Positions 15,756 to 25,369 are shown, counted from the first letter of the stretch. The stretch is 27,946 bases of DNA from Caldisphaera sp. (GCA_002877855.1 PNIA01000022.1:1-27946); one strand, 5' to 3'. Notes: generated from the sequence alone by a model not told the origin. A program made the numbers and translations.

Positions 15756-17084
15756 TTATGGTGTGATTCTTTCAGTATCCCTCGGTAAAAGCCTCGCTTC
15801 TCTTACATTATCAAGGTTTAAAAATTGCTTTACTATTCTTTCAAGCCCAAGTCCTACTCCTCCATGAGGCGGAGTTCCATCTTTGAAGAAGTCCAAATAG
15901 AACTTAAATCTCTTTTCATCTAATCCTTTGTCTTTCAAGTTTTTAACTAGCACATCATATCTATGTTCTCTCTGACTTCCAGTTGCTACTTCTAGCCCCT
16001 TGAATAATAGATCAAATCCATAAGTCCATTGATTGTCCTCTTGCTTTCTCATAGTATAAAATGGCCTTACTTTCCATGGATATTCAGTTACAAAAACAAA
16101 ATCACTATTAAATTCCTTTTTAACATACTCTCCTAAAAGCTTTTCTGATTCGGTATCTAGATCATCACCTATTTCTAGGTGTTTTCCATAATAATTTTCT
16201 AGTATTTTATAAGCTTCCCTTATAGGTATTCTAGGTATCCTTTCTGGTATCAACACTTCTAAGTTGAAGAATTCTCTAACAGGTTTAAGGTATTTATCGC
16301 TTAAAGCTTTTTCTGACATCCTCTTAAAGAATCCTTCAACAGTATTTATAACATCTTCAACGCTACTTATATAACCCATCTCCATATCAAGCCCATGGAA
16401 TTCTGATAAGTGCCTCACAGTATGATGTGCTTCAGCTCTAAATACTGGACCGATTTCAAAAACCCTTTCTAATCCAGATATAACAGCTAATTGCTTATAA
16501 AATTGAGGGCTTTGAGCTAAATAAGCTTCTTTACCAAAATAGATAACTGGGAAAACTTCAGCTCCTCCTTCTGTACCTGTTGCAACAATTTTTGGAGTAA
16601 ATATCTCAACAAAACCGTTATCTGTTAGATATTCCCTAAATGTCTTTGCTACCCAGGATTCAAAGATAAATATTGCAGACACCTTTCTGTTCCTAACATC
16701 AAGCCATCTATAATCAAGCCTAACATTAAATTGTGCATCAGTACTGCTATCAGGATCTAATGGTATTGGTTCAAAGGGTTTGTTTAAAATATTTAATTTT
16801 TTAACTTGCACCTCATATTTTAATGATGACTTACCCTCAGTCAAAATCCCTTCAATGCATATAATTGATTCCTTAATTAATTCCTTTGATTTCTCAATTT
16901 CTTCTTCAGGCGTTATGCCTTTTTTAAAAACAAGCTGTAAAACACCTGTTCTATCTCTTAATAGTACAAATTTAACACCACCAAGGTCTCTAATATTGCT
17001 TACCCATCCGCATATCTTAATATCTTTATTTAAATAGTTTTGATGATTTTCATAAATTTCTTGGATAAAGTTATTTTTAAGCAT
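15756..17084 (-). CDS. aspS: Aspartyl-tRNA synthetase, archaeal type, probably non-discriminating
   Basis: A 442-residue class IIb synthetase of archaeal/eukaryal size (it lacks the bacterial GAD insertion). The N-terminal OB-fold anticodon domain covers about residues 1-105. Motif 2 is FRAEAHHTVRHLSEF, and motif 3 is in GGVGLGLERIVKQFL. Two residues that make the Thermococcus kodakarensis enzyme specific for tRNA(Asp), Trp26 and Lys85, align with Ser29 and approximately Ser87 here. Together with gatCAB nearby on the same strand, this suggests it charges both tRNA(Asp) and tRNA(Asn) with Asp. The ATG at 17084 follows a good AGGGAGA site (17091-17097). It is first in the aspS-terC-radical SAM unit and divergent from the PTPS-like gene. 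Confidence 0.95.
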   Translation of the reverse strand: MLKNNFIQEIYENHQNYLNKDIKICGWVSNIRDLGGVKFVLLRDRTGVLQLVFKKGITPEEEIEKSKELIKESIICIEGILTEGKSSLKYEVQVKKLNILNKPFEPIPLDPDSSTDAQFNVRLDYRWLDVRNRKVSAIFIFESWVAKTFREYLTDNGFVEIFTPKIVATGTEGGAEVFPVIYFGKEAYLAQSPQFYKQLAVISGLERVFEIGPVFRAEAHHTVRHLSEFHGLDMEMGYISSVEDVINTVEGFFKRMSEKALSDKYLKPVREFFNLEVLIPERIPRIPIREAYKILENYYGKHLEIGDDLDTESEKLLGEYVKKEFNSDFVFVTEYPWKVRPFYTMRKQEDNQWTYGFDLLFKGLEVATGSQREHRYDVLVKNLKDKGLDEKRFKFYLDFFKDGTPPHGGVGLGLERIVKQFLNLDNVREARLLPRDTERITP

Positions 17085-17122
17085 TTTATATCTCCCTACG
17101 AATTTATCATTTATCTCAATTT

Positions 17123-17152
17123 TTAACTCTTTATGTTAAATTAACTCTTTAT
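17123..17152 (-). repeat. Two direct repeats of a 12-bp element upstream of aspS
   Basis: TTAACTCTTTAT occurs at 17123-17134 and again at 17141-17152 (ATAAAGAGTTAA read toward aspS). They are identical and start 18 bases apart, and lie 39 to 68 bases upstream of the aspS ATG in the divergent promoter region. The position suits an upstream regulator site or duplicated promoter element. Confidence 0.5.
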
Positions 17153-17232
17153 AATTATTAATAATAAATTTAATTTTATTGTTAATAAAAAGATTAAATA
17201 TTATACAGCTGCATTAAAAAATAGGATTTGAC

Positions 17233-17562
17233 TTGAGATGGAAACTATGCGTATCTGATAATATAAGTGTAGCTATGAAAATCAGTAGTATGGGTTATGA
17301 TGTTCATGGTCATGATATAAAATTAACCCTATGTATTTGCGATAAAGTTTTAGATAACAATCCAATTATTGACATAGAAAATTTACAAAATTTACTATCA
17401 ACATTTCTAAAAAGATTAGACAGAAAAAAATTATGGGAAATAGTTGGGAATGAGGGTACTTTTGAGGATTTATTAATCTATATAAAAAATAATATAAAAA
17501 TAAATAATGTTTGTGAAATTAGAGCTGAAATACCTAATAAAGAAATTTATTTAGAAATTTAA
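17233..17562 (+). CDS. Degenerate 6-pyruvoyl-tetrahydropterin synthase (PTPS/QueD)-like protein
   Basis: A 109-residue T-fold protein of the PTPS/QueD superfamily. The zinc motif HGHD (25-28, in YDVHGHDIKLTL) matches the family's HGHNY. The long central helix with LSTFLKRLDRKKL (55-67) matches the segment that normally ends in LDHK. The C-terminal strand with RAEIP (97-101) matches the WETP region whose Glu holds the pterin. The rest of the active site is missing: the first zinc His is Met15 (SVAMKIS for SAAHRL), no catalytic Cys precedes HGH, and the His of the Asp-His pair is Arg64. So it is unlikely to do the classical reaction. It starts at TTG 17233, 19 bases ahead of hisS, and is probably co-transcribed with it. 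An internal ATG at 17275 would delete the first strand and is disfavoured. Confidence 0.7.
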   Translation: MRWKLCVSDNISVAMKISSMGYDVHGHDIKLTLCICDKVLDNNPIIDIENLQNLLSTFLKRLDRKKLWEIVGNEGTFEDLLIYIKNNIKINNVCEIRAEIPNKEIYLEI

Positions 17563-17581
17563 CAAGATAAAGGGGATAAAA

Positions 17582-18883
17582 ATGTCAAAAGAGTTTAAAC
17601 CGCCAAGAGGCTTTAGGGACTTTCCTCCAGAAATAATGATACTAAGGAAAAATTTAATATCGAGGTTAGAAAATGTCTTTAAAAGATACGGATTCGACCC
17701 ATTAGATACTCCAGCTGTTGAATATTGGGAGACTTTATCTGGAAAATATGGAGAAGAGGCAGAAAACAGATTAATATGGCGTTTTAAAGATCCGTGGAGT
17801 GATAAGGATTATGCTTTAAGATATGATTTAACGGTACCATTAGCTAGATTTATATCATCTCATCTTGATATTCAAATGCCATTTAAAAGATATCAAATAG
17901 GCCCTGTCTGGAGACATGAAGAGCCTCAAAAAGGAAGGTATAGAGAGTTTTATCAATGTGATGCAGATATTGTCGGATCTCCTTATCCTGAGGCAGATGC
18001 AGAAATGATTAATTTAATTATTGACGCTGTAAAATCTCTTGGCTTCGAGTCAGGATTTGAAGTAAAAATAAATGACAGAAGACTTCTATCAGGAATATTT
18101 GAGCAAGAACTCAATATAAAATCTCCATTAACTATTTATAGAATTATTGATAAGCTAGACAAGATAGGCATAGATAACGTTAGAAAAGAGTTAAGCGAAA
18201 AACTTAATAAAGATGTTGTAGAAAAAATTGTTAGTCTAATTAATATGAAAGGTAAACCGGATGAAATACTAGAAAATATCGATAAAAGTTTTGGTAAAAA
18301 TGTTTTGGTAAAAAATGCGTATAATCATTTAAACGAAATGCTGGAATTGGTTAATAATAAAGATAAAGTTGTTGTTGATCTAAGTTTAGTTAGAGGTTTG
18401 GATTATTATACTGGTCCAATTTATGAGGTCGTATTAAAAGAACCTAAAATTGGTAGCATTTCTGGAGGAGGTAGATATGATAATTTAGCAGGCATTTTTT
18501 CAGGAAAACAATTACCAGCAACTGGAGGAAGTATTGGAATAGAAAGAATAATTGATGCTGGTTTGGAATTAGGAATTTATAACCTTGATAAGAAAACTTA
18601 TACTGATATACAATTAATATTTATCGGACAAGATGCGTTTAGGTATGCATGGAATGTTGCAAATCTTTTAAGATCTAATGGATATAACGTTAAAATAGAT
18701 TTGAATAGAAGTAAAGAAGATCAGCAAAGAAAAAAAGCAAATAAATTAAACATACCTTTATTTATTTTCATTGGTAAAAAAGAAGAAGAAACAAAAAGTG
18801 TAACAATATACAATACCAAAACTAATGAAAGAATTAATGTTAATTTAAGCGATATTATAGATAAAATAAGGAATCTTATATAA
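17582..18883 (+). CDS. hisS: Histidyl-tRNA synthetase
   Basis: A 433-residue class IIa synthetase that charges tRNA(His). Motif 1 lies near the start (PRGFRDFPPEIM, then DPLDTPAVEYWE). Motif 2 is in VWRHEEPQKGRYREFYQCDADI. The histidine-specific HisA block RGLDYYTGPIYEV begins near residue 270 and the second block is SGGGRYDNLAG. Motif 3 follows in TGGSIGIERII. The C-terminal anticodon-binding alpha/beta domain covers about residues 340-433. The length is normal. The ATG at 17582 follows an AAGGGGATAAAA site. It is the second gene after the PTPS-like protein. A separate promoter lies downstream for the next gene. Confidence 0.96.
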   Translation: MSKEFKPPRGFRDFPPEIMILRKNLISRLENVFKRYGFDPLDTPAVEYWETLSGKYGEEAENRLIWRFKDPWSDKDYALRYDLTVPLARFISSHLDIQMPFKRYQIGPVWRHEEPQKGRYREFYQCDADIVGSPYPEADAEMINLIIDAVKSLGFESGFEVKINDRRLLSGIFEQELNIKSPLTIYRIIDKLDKIGIDNVRKELSEKLNKDVVEKIVSLINMKGKPDEILENIDKSFGKNVLVKNAYNHLNEMLELVNNKDKVVVDLSLVRGLDYYTGPIYEVVLKEPKIGSISGGGRYDNLAGIFSGKQLPATGGSIGIERIIDAGLELGIYNLDKKTYTDIQLIFIGQDAFRYAWNVANLLRSNGYNVKIDLNRSKEDQQRKKANKLNIPLFIFIGKKEEETKSVTIYNTKTNERINVNLSDIIDKIRNLI

Positions 18884-18899
18884 TGAATTCTTAATTGTA

Positions 18900-18946
18900 T
18901 TTATAAAAATATATTAACTTAGAGAACAACTGTTTTTATTGGTGAT
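18900..18946 (+). promoter_or_regulatory. Promoter and ribosome binding site of the nicotinamidase-like gene
   Basis: A TATA element, TTTATAAAAATATA, occupies 18900-18913. The ribosome binding site GGTGAT is at 18941-18946, three bases ahead of the ATG at 18950. A start near 18933 would give a leader of about 17 bases, so this gene need not depend on read-through from hisS. Confidence 0.5.
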
Positions 18947-18949
18947 TAT

Positions 18950-19477
18950 ATGAAACCTGCTCTTGTAATAATTGATATGTTGAACGATTTCATTTCAGGT
19001 ATTTTGAAAACAGATGAAGCAATATTAACAGTTAAACCAACAAAAAAAGCTATTGATGTTTTTAGGAAAAAGAATTATCCAATATTTTATGTTAATGATT
19101 CACATTATTATAATGATTTCGAAATCTCCTTATGGGGACCACACGCTATGAAAGGAACTGATGGCGCAAAAGTATATAAAGAAATAGAGCCAGAAAAAAA
19201 TGATTATGTATTAGAGAAGCATGTATATAGCGCTTTTTATAACACACCTTTAGATTACCTATTAAGGACAAACAATATTGACACAGTTTTTCTAGCAGGC
19301 TTAGATGCTGATATTTGTGTTAGGCACACTGCCGCCGATGCTTTCTTTAGAGGATATAAAATATATGTAATTAGAGATGCTGTAGCAGCAAGAATAGATA
19401 AAAACTGGGAAGTATATTATAAAAAGGTTTATAATGCTAATATAATAAATTCTGATGATCTTGATAAAATTATCTAA
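18950..19477 (+). CDS. Isochorismatase-fold cysteine hydrolase, probable nicotinamidase
   Basis: A 175-residue isochorismatase-fold hydrolase with the complete Asp-Lys-Cys triad: Asp9 (VIIDMLNDF), Lys90 (VLEKHVYSAF) and Cys123 (LDADICVRHTAADAF). It also has Asp50, His52 and His65 (NDSH and WGPH), which match the metal ligands of nicotinamidases. Isochorismatases and N-carbamoylsarcosine amidases mostly lack this metal site, so nicotinamide deamidation to nicotinate, a step of NAD salvage, is the best guess. Related unassigned cysteine hydrolases remain possible. The protein is cytoplasmic, of the usual archaeal length, and has its own promoter. The GH38 gene begins 42 bases downstream, so the two may share a transcript, although their functions are not obviously linked. 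Confidence 0.85.
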   Translation: MKPALVIIDMLNDFISGILKTDEAILTVKPTKKAIDVFRKKNYPIFYVNDSHYYNDFEISLWGPHAMKGTDGAKVYKEIEPEKNDYVLEKHVYSAFYNTPLDYLLRTNNIDTVFLAGLDADICVRHTAADAFFRGYKIYVIRDAVAARIDKNWEVYYKKVYNANIINSDDLDKII

Positions 19478-19519
19478 ACCTTAATAATTTCTTTTAAAAT
19501 AAAATATCTAGGGAAGAGA

Positions 19520-22435
19520 TTGGAAAAAAGAAGTACAGGATCAATTGATGTAAAGCTTTTCTATATTTATGCAAATTCAATAGTTGATTATAAGGAGTTG
19601 GATTTAAAAAAGTGTGATTCGTGCTTTTGCACTAATTTGTCTATTGATAATAATAATGAACCTTGGATTTTCGTTGATATAGATGGAGAAGGAACTCTCG
19701 AAATAGATAATGAAAAATATGCAATATATGGAAGTAAAGAAATAACAGATGGAAAATGGATAAAAGCAACAAAATCTGGTCTAATAAGGTTATGTCCTTC
19801 CTATGTTGGCTTATTGGGAGAAAATAAAATATCAATTAACAAAATATATTTAATTTATTTTGAGCCTTCAACCTTTAGATTTTTAATAAAAGCAAAGCTA
19901 GTAAATGACGCATCAAAAGTTTTGCCATCAATTTCTGATGAGTTGCTAAGGATCCTTAATGATTCTCTAGACGAGATAACAATTGATTCTATAAAAGGAG
20001 ATAAAATTGAAACTGCTTTAAAAACACAGCTAATAAAAGCCCCATGGTATCTTAATAATCTTGAAAATTATATAAGCATTAATGATATTGATGGAAAAGA
20101 AATAGATTTTTCAAAATTGAAAAAAAGTGCTGAAAGAGCAGAATCTATATTAGAAAAAGGTATGGAAAGATTAAGAAATAAATTCGGGCCTATAGGTAAC
20201 CTTGACTTGATAGCGCATGCCCATATCGATTTTACATGGCTTTGGGATACAAACGTAACAAAGCAAAAAGTCTATAGGAATTTATCTAATGTGATATCAT
20301 TAATTAAAAACAATAATTTTTTAAAGTATGGTATATCAAACATTGTTTATTTGAAATGGATTAAAGAAGAGTATCCTGAACTCTATAAAGAAATAAAGAA
20401 TTTTGCGATGGAAAATAAACTAATACCGTTAGGAGGTATGTGGGTTGAAAGTGATACCAATTTACCAGGAGGAGAATCTTTAGTAAGACAGTTTCTTTAT
20501 GGACAAAGATTTCTATTAAAGGAATTCAATAAAATTTCAACTATTGGTTGGTTGCCAGATTCTTTTGGTTTCTCTGCACAATTACCTCAAATAATGAAGA
20601 AGTCTGGAATAATTGGCTTCTATACGCATAAATTATATTGGAATAGCATAAATAAATTCCCCTATTCTGTTTTCTTATGGAAAGGTATTGACGGATCTGA
20701 AATGCCATCCATAAATTATCCAACTTATGGAAGCGATTTATCTCCAAGTCAATTAGTAAACGCATGGAATGATCATAAAATAAAAGATTTACCGGCATTT
20801 TTAGTTTTTGGTCATGGAGATGGAGGAGGAGGGCCAACATGGCTAATGCTAGAGAGGTTTTTAACGTATAAAGACTTCCCAGGTTTACCAAAACTTACAG
20901 TTAAATTACCTCAAGAGCATATAAGTGAAATTAAAGAACATATGGAATCATTACCTATTTGGTATGGAGAGCTTTATTTAGAAACCCATAGAGGAGTTTA
21001 TACAAATGGCGTAAAGCTAAAAAGATTGATAAGAGAAACAGAGATGAAATTAATTCAAATTGAGACTTGGTCTTCTCTTTTAAATAAAAATATTAACATG
21101 GAAAAGTATTGGATAAAACTTCTCGAATTTGAATTTCATGATGCTATTTCAGCAACAACAACTTATCAGGTCTATGAAAATATAATTAATGAGCTTGATT
21201 CAATAATAAATCAGCTTAATCAAGTTTTACTGTCAATGTTGAAAGATCTGATAATAAATGACAATAATTATATAACTTTTTTCAATTATCTCCCTTGGAA
21301 AAGGGAAGAATTAATAGAATTAGAAAACCCATTAAAAGGTAAGGTGTGCCAAAAATTTGGAGAAAAATATTTAACTGAAATAGATTTACCTCCTACAGGA
21401 TTCATTTCATATGAAGTTGGTCCTTGCATATCTCAGTTTAACACAGAAATTTCCAACGATAAATATATAGAAAACGATTATTTTATTTTAAATAAAGAAG
21501 GAGAGAATATAAAAGTTTATGACAAAGAAAATAAAAGGTACTCTATAAATGATATTTATTTACTTCTGTGTGAAGATATGCCAGAGAAGTTTGATGGATG
21601 GGATATAGATGAAAGCTATAAAAGAGTTTGTAAAAAAATTAGCTTGAATTTTATCGGTTCTGAAAAAGGACCATTAATGAGCTGTTTAAACTTTGTTAAT
21701 GATATTAACAATTCTGAAATAAAAACAAAGATTTGTTTAAGAAGAAATGTGATAGAGGTTAATCATGAAGTTGATTGGCATGAAAATCTTAAACTGCTTA
21801 AAACAGTTATTGAAGCAAACATTATGGGTCAATACAATCATGCTGAGATACCTTATGGAGTAATAGAAAGACCAACTCTACCTAGTAACAGTTGGGATAG
21901 AGCCAAATATGAAGTCCCTATGTGGAAATGGACTGATGTCTATGACCCTGACTATGGTATATCAATAATAAACTTTGGAAGGCAAGGTTATAGCGTTTCT
22001 TCAAATGTACTAAGCTTATCTTTATTAAGGTCGCCCTTATTCCCCAACCCAAAACTAGATAGAGGTAGACAAGATATAAAATATTGGATATATCCTCACA
22101 AAAATACTTGGAGAGAATCCCTTACTCCTAAGTTAGCTATGGAATTAAATAATCAGGTTATCTATATTAAAGGAAAATCAGATAAAAGAAGCTTCTTGGA
22201 AATAGATCCAAGCTTGATGATGTTTGGATCGTTAAAAATGATGGAAGATTCTGATAACTTGATATTAAGAATCTGGGAGACTTATGGGAAAAGCGTTTGC
22301 ATAGATCTTAAGTTTGAAAATTATATTATAGAAGGCGAAACCAATTTAATTGAAACAGAAAAAAATGAATTAAATAAAGTGTGCCTAAAGCCCTACGAGA
22401 TAAAAACGTTGATATTAAAAAAGGTAAAGTCTTAA
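19520..22435 (+). CDS. Glycoside hydrolase family 38 alpha-mannosidase
   Basis: A 971-residue GH38 alpha-mannosidase. The N-terminal beta-rich region (about 1-220) precedes the catalytic domain. Zinc ligands fit HAHID (about 231-235), the nucleophile Asp347 in WLPDSFGFSAQLPQ, and the His of EFHDAISATT near 540. The beta-sandwich C-terminal domains typical of the family follow. GH38 enzymes release alpha-linked mannose by a retaining mechanism. There is no signal peptide or membrane helix, so the enzyme should be cytosolic and act on imported or internal oligosaccharides, or turn over glycan from N-glycoproteins. Start codon TTG at 19520, with GGGAAGAGA directly upstream as the ribosome binding site. 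The neighbouring genes give no sugar context. Confidence 0.92.
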   Translation: MEKRSTGSIDVKLFYIYANSIVDYKELDLKKCDSCFCTNLSIDNNNEPWIFVDIDGEGTLEIDNEKYAIYGSKEITDGKWIKATKSGLIRLCPSYVGLLGENKISINKIYLIYFEPSTFRFLIKAKLVNDASKVLPSISDELLRILNDSLDEITIDSIKGDKIETALKTQLIKAPWYLNNLENYISINDIDGKEIDFSKLKKSAERAESILEKGMERLRNKFGPIGNLDLIAHAHIDFTWLWDTNVTKQKVYRNLSNVISLIKNNNFLKYGISNIVYLKWIKEEYPELYKEIKNFAMENKLIPLGGMWVESDTNLPGGESLVRQFLYGQRFLLKEFNKISTIGWLPDSFGFSAQLPQIMKKSGIIGFYTHKLYWNSINKFPYSVFLWKGIDGSEMPSINYPTYGSDLSPSQLVNAWNDHKIKDLPAFLVFGHGDGGGGPTWLMLERFLTYKDFPGLPKLTVKLPQEHISEIKEHMESLPIWYGELYLETHRGVYTNGVKLKRLIRETEMKLIQIETWSSLLNKNINMEKYWIKLLEFEFHDAISATTTYQVYENIINELDSIINQLNQVLLSMLKDLIINDNNYITFFNYLPWKREELIELENPLKGKVCQKFGEKYLTEIDLPPTGFISYEVGPCISQFNTEISNDKYIENDYFILNKEGENIKVYDKENKRYSINDIYLLLCEDMPEKFDGWDIDESYKRVCKKISLNFIGSEKGPLMSCLNFVNDINNSEIKTKICLRRNVIEVNHEVDWHENLKLLKTVIEANIMGQYNHAEIPYGVIERPTLPSNSWDRAKYEVPMWKWTDVYDPDYGISIINFGRQGYSVSSNVLSLSLLRSPLFPNPKLDRGRQDIKYWIYPHKNTWRESLTPKLAMELNNQVIYIKGKSDKRSFLEIDPSLMMFGSLKMMEDSDNLILRIWETYGKSVCIDLKFENYIIEGETNLIETEKNELNKVCLKPYEIKTLILKKVKS

Positions 22436-22458
22436 TATTCTATTATATATTATAAAAC

Positions 22459-22962
22459 ATGGTGCAAAGATTGTCAATTGAAGTATTGGGGATTGAAGAA
22501 TTCCACAATATGATACTAAACGAGGCAAAGAAAGAGAAAAGTAAATACGATCCTAAAATAACTGAAGAGGAAATCAGAAAATTATTAGATGAATTGAAAG
22601 AAAGAAATGCAGAAATAGTTAAGATAGGCGATAAAGAAATTATCAAGGTAAAATTGAAGAATTCTATATCATTTATAGTTGTTTATCAACCTTATTATAA
22701 AATTAAAGCAGTTGAAGCGATGAAAGACTTAGAGAAAATTTCGTCGATAATAGAAAACTCATATAATTTATTGGTATTTTATTCTAGGAGAGGGAAGCTA
22801 ACTACTTCAGCATACCTATATTTAGGTAATGTCATGGAGGAAAACGAGTTAGGAATATTATTTATTAATGGCAATGCAAAAGAAATAATAGAAGTTTTTG
22901 ATATATTAGAAAAAAATGGTTCTTACACACCTGAAGAAGAAAGTTTTATTAATATAGATTAA
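22459..22962 (+). CDS. Hypothetical 167-residue protein
   Basis: I do not recognise this protein. The N-terminal third (about residues 12-50) is rich in Lys and Glu and probably helical. The remainder alternates hydrophobic strands ([43 protein letters not shown]) and charged helices, like a small alpha/beta domain. It has no membrane segment, metal-binding Cys or His cluster, or signal peptide. The ATG at 22459 follows an AT-only stretch without a ribosome binding site, 23 bases after the mannosidase stop, so it is either leaderless from an internal promoter or read through. Its last four bases overlap the end of ppsA on the other strand. Composition matches the neighbours. Confidence 0.75.
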   Translation: MVQRLSIEVLGIEEFHNMILNEAKKEKSKYDPKITEEEIRKLLDELKERNAEIVKIGDKEIIKVKLKNSISFIVVYQPYYKIKAVEAMKDLEKISSIIENSYNLLVFYSRRGKLTTSAYLYLGNVMEENELGILFINGNAKEIIEVFDILEKNGSYTPEEESFINID

Positions 22963-25355
22963 GACTTATTGATACTGTTTTCAACTAATATTCTTCTCTC
23001 AACACTAGCTACATGTCTCCTTACTTTAATTACCGCATCAGGATTTACGCTTATAGAATCTATACCCTTTCTAACAAGGTTCTCAACAATTTCCGGATAA
23101 ACGCTTGGAGCTTGACCGCATATACTTACGGTTGCATTATGCCTATGAGCTGCATCTATTAGCATACCTATTGATTTGAGAACCGCTGGATCTCTTTCAT
23201 CAAAATATCCCATCTTAGCTAATAATGAACTATCTCTATCAACACCTAATGTTAATTGGGTTAAGTCATTACTACCAACACTAAATCCGTCTACCATTTT
23301 TGCAAATTCATCTGCTAAAATAACTGTGCTAGGAACTTCAACCATTATCCACACTTTAAAATCCTTTCCTCTTTTAAGTCCTTCATCTTCCATTATTTTC
23401 ATGGCTCTTTCTAATTCCCAAGTAGTTCTAACAAATGGAAACATTACATAAACATTTTTTAAACCCATTTCTTCTCTAACTTTTTTAATAGCTTTAACCT
23501 CAAGTCTAAATGCTGGTTCATATGGTTTTTGTATATATCTAGAAACCCCCCTCCATCCTATCATTGGATTTCTTTCATCAGATGGCTCATATTTTTCTCC
23601 TCCCTTTAACCTGCTATATTCATTGGTCTTAAAGTCACTGAATCTAACAACTAAGGGTCTTGGTGAAATAGCAGCAGCAACTTTTGCAATCCCTTCTGCT
23701 AATCCATCGATAAAAACATCAGGTTTTCCTTGCTCTATCAAATAAAGCGGGTGATAACCTATCTTGCTTGAAATTATAAACTCGACTCTCATCAAACCAA
23801 TTCCATCAAATGGTAAATTAACATATCTATCGATTTCATCAGGTTCTCCTAAATTCATATAGATCTTTGTGCCTGTAACAGGGTAAAGATCTGCTAAAAA
23901 TTCTAGACTTATTTTTTGTTCTCCTTCTTCTCCTTTCTTTTTAGACTCTTCTTTTTTCTCAGCTATTCCATAAGTAACTACTCCTCTGCTTCCGTCAACA
24001 GTTATTGGCATTGAATCTTTAATAGCAGAGGTTGCATTTCCTGTTCCAACAACAGCGGGCTTTCCCAATTCTCTTGCAACAATAGCAGCGTGTGCTGTCA
24101 TACCACCTTCATCGGTAACAATAGCTGAAGCCATTTTCATATAAGGTACCCAATCTGGGTCGGTCATTTTAGTTACCAAAACGTCTCCAGGTTTCATTTT
24201 TTCAGCGGCTTCATTAACTGTATGTATTATCTTTGCTAATCCGCTTGCTATACCCGGGCTAGCTGGAAGCCCTCTAGTCAAAATACTTCCTTCTTTTCCT
24301 GTTTTTTGTCTAGACCATACCGTTTCAAATCTTGCTTGAACTATCATAACATTTCTTGGAAAAGTTAAATCCATATCTATAGCCCATTCCATATCTAATG
24401 CATGATTAAATGCATCTTCAGCCTTTTTTGCAATTTCTGCTAAATATTTTATCTCTTCATCCCTTAATGATGAGGACTTTGAAGTTATGCCAAACATTTT
24501 TAATAAATCATATAAAGGCCCTTCCGGATAATCTTCCGGATTATCAAGTAACTCTATATCGACGTTTTTCTTATTTACTGGATCATAAAACCTGCCTATC
24601 TTCTTTGCTGATATTCTTCTTTCAATTATATTTAATGTATTTTTATCTAAGACAAAGCTATCAGGTGTAACAATACCTCCTACAATTAGTTCTCCTAGAC
24701 CCCATGATGATTCTATGACAATTTTATTTGTTTCTCCAGTAGCTGGGTGAACTGTAAACATTACCCCAGAACTCTTACTATTTACCATCTTTTGAACTAT
24801 AACAGCTATTGATACCTTTCTATGATCTAACCCTAAGCTTTCCCTGTAAATTAATGCTCTTGCAGTCCATATGCTTGCCCATACCATCTTTACATACTTT
24901 AGTAAATCTTCTATACCTTGCACATTTAAATATGTATCTTGAATCCCTGCAAAGCTTGCTTCAGCAACATCTTCTAAAGTAGCGCTGCTTCTTACAGCAA
25001 CTCTAGGATTCTCAATCCCTAATCTTTTGCCTAGCTCAATATATGATTGTTCTATCATATCTTTTAAATCATCTGGTATATCAGTAACTTCGAATTTTCT
25101 TGTTATTTCTTCACTTATTTTTTCGATTTCTCCAGGCTTTAATGAACCAATCTTTTTAACAGTATCATTTAAATATTGCTTTAAACCTGTTTTTTCTATA
25201 AAGTATTCATATGATTTTGATGTAATTACTAATCCGGGAGGAACTGGAAAGTTATGTTTAGTTAATTCTACTAATCCTTTAGCCTTACCTCCTAATAGCT
25301 CAATATTTAAATCCTTAATTTCATCAAGCCATAATATATAAGAATTTTCCTCCAC
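22959..25355 (-). CDS. ppsA: Phosphoenolpyruvate synthase (pyruvate, water dikinase)
   Basis: A 798-residue PEP synthase, which converts pyruvate, ATP and water to PEP, AMP and phosphate in gluconeogenesis. The N-terminal ATP-grasp-like domain carries [11 protein letters not shown] near 22 and [23 protein letters not shown]. The phosphohistidine swivel domain has the phosphorylated His422 in [23 protein letters not shown]. The C-terminal TIM barrel carries [26 protein letters not shown] and the catalytic Cys of SICGQAPS near 746. A charged linker ([15 protein letters not shown]) joins the swivel and barrel domains. The start is a GTG at 25355 preceded by GGGGCTGAG. It shares a divergent promoter region with tmcA, which contains a palindrome near its expected transcription start. 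Confidence 0.95.
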   Translation of the reverse strand: MEENSYILWLDEIKDLNIELLGGKAKGLVELTKHNFPVPPGLVITSKSYEYFIEKTGLKQYLNDTVKKIGSLKPGEIEKISEEITRKFEVTDIPDDLKDMIEQSYIELGKRLGIENPRVAVRSSATLEDVAEASFAGIQDTYLNVQGIEDLLKYVKMVWASIWTARALIYRESLGLDHRKVSIAVIVQKMVNSKSSGVMFTVHPATGETNKIVIESSWGLGELIVGGIVTPDSFVLDKNTLNIIERRISAKKIGRFYDPVNKKNVDIELLDNPEDYPEGPLYDLLKMFGITSKSSSLRDEEIKYLAEIAKKAEDAFNHALDMEWAIDMDLTFPRNVMIVQARFETVWSRQKTGKEGSILTRGLPASPGIASGLAKIIHTVNEAAEKMKPGDVLVTKMTDPDWVPYMKMASAIVTDEGGMTAHAAIVARELGKPAVVGTGNATSAIKDSMPITVDGSRGVVTYGIAEKKEESKKKGEEGEQKISLEFLADLYPVTGTKIYMNLGEPDEIDRYVNLPFDGIGLMRVEFIISSKIGYHPLYLIEQGKPDVFIDGLAEGIAKVAAAISPRPLVVRFSDFKTNEYSRLKGGEKYEPSDERNPMIGWRGVSRYIQKPYEPAFRLEVKAIKKVREEMGLKNVYVMFPFVRTTWELERAMKIMEDEGLKRGKDFKVWIMVEVPSTVILADEFAKMVDGFSVGSNDLTQLTLGVDRDSSLLAKMGYFDERDPAVLKSIGMLIDAAHRHNATVSICGQAPSVYPEIVENLVRKGIDSISVNPDAVIKVRRHVASVERRILVENSINKS

Positions 25356-25369
25356 TACTCAGCCCCATA

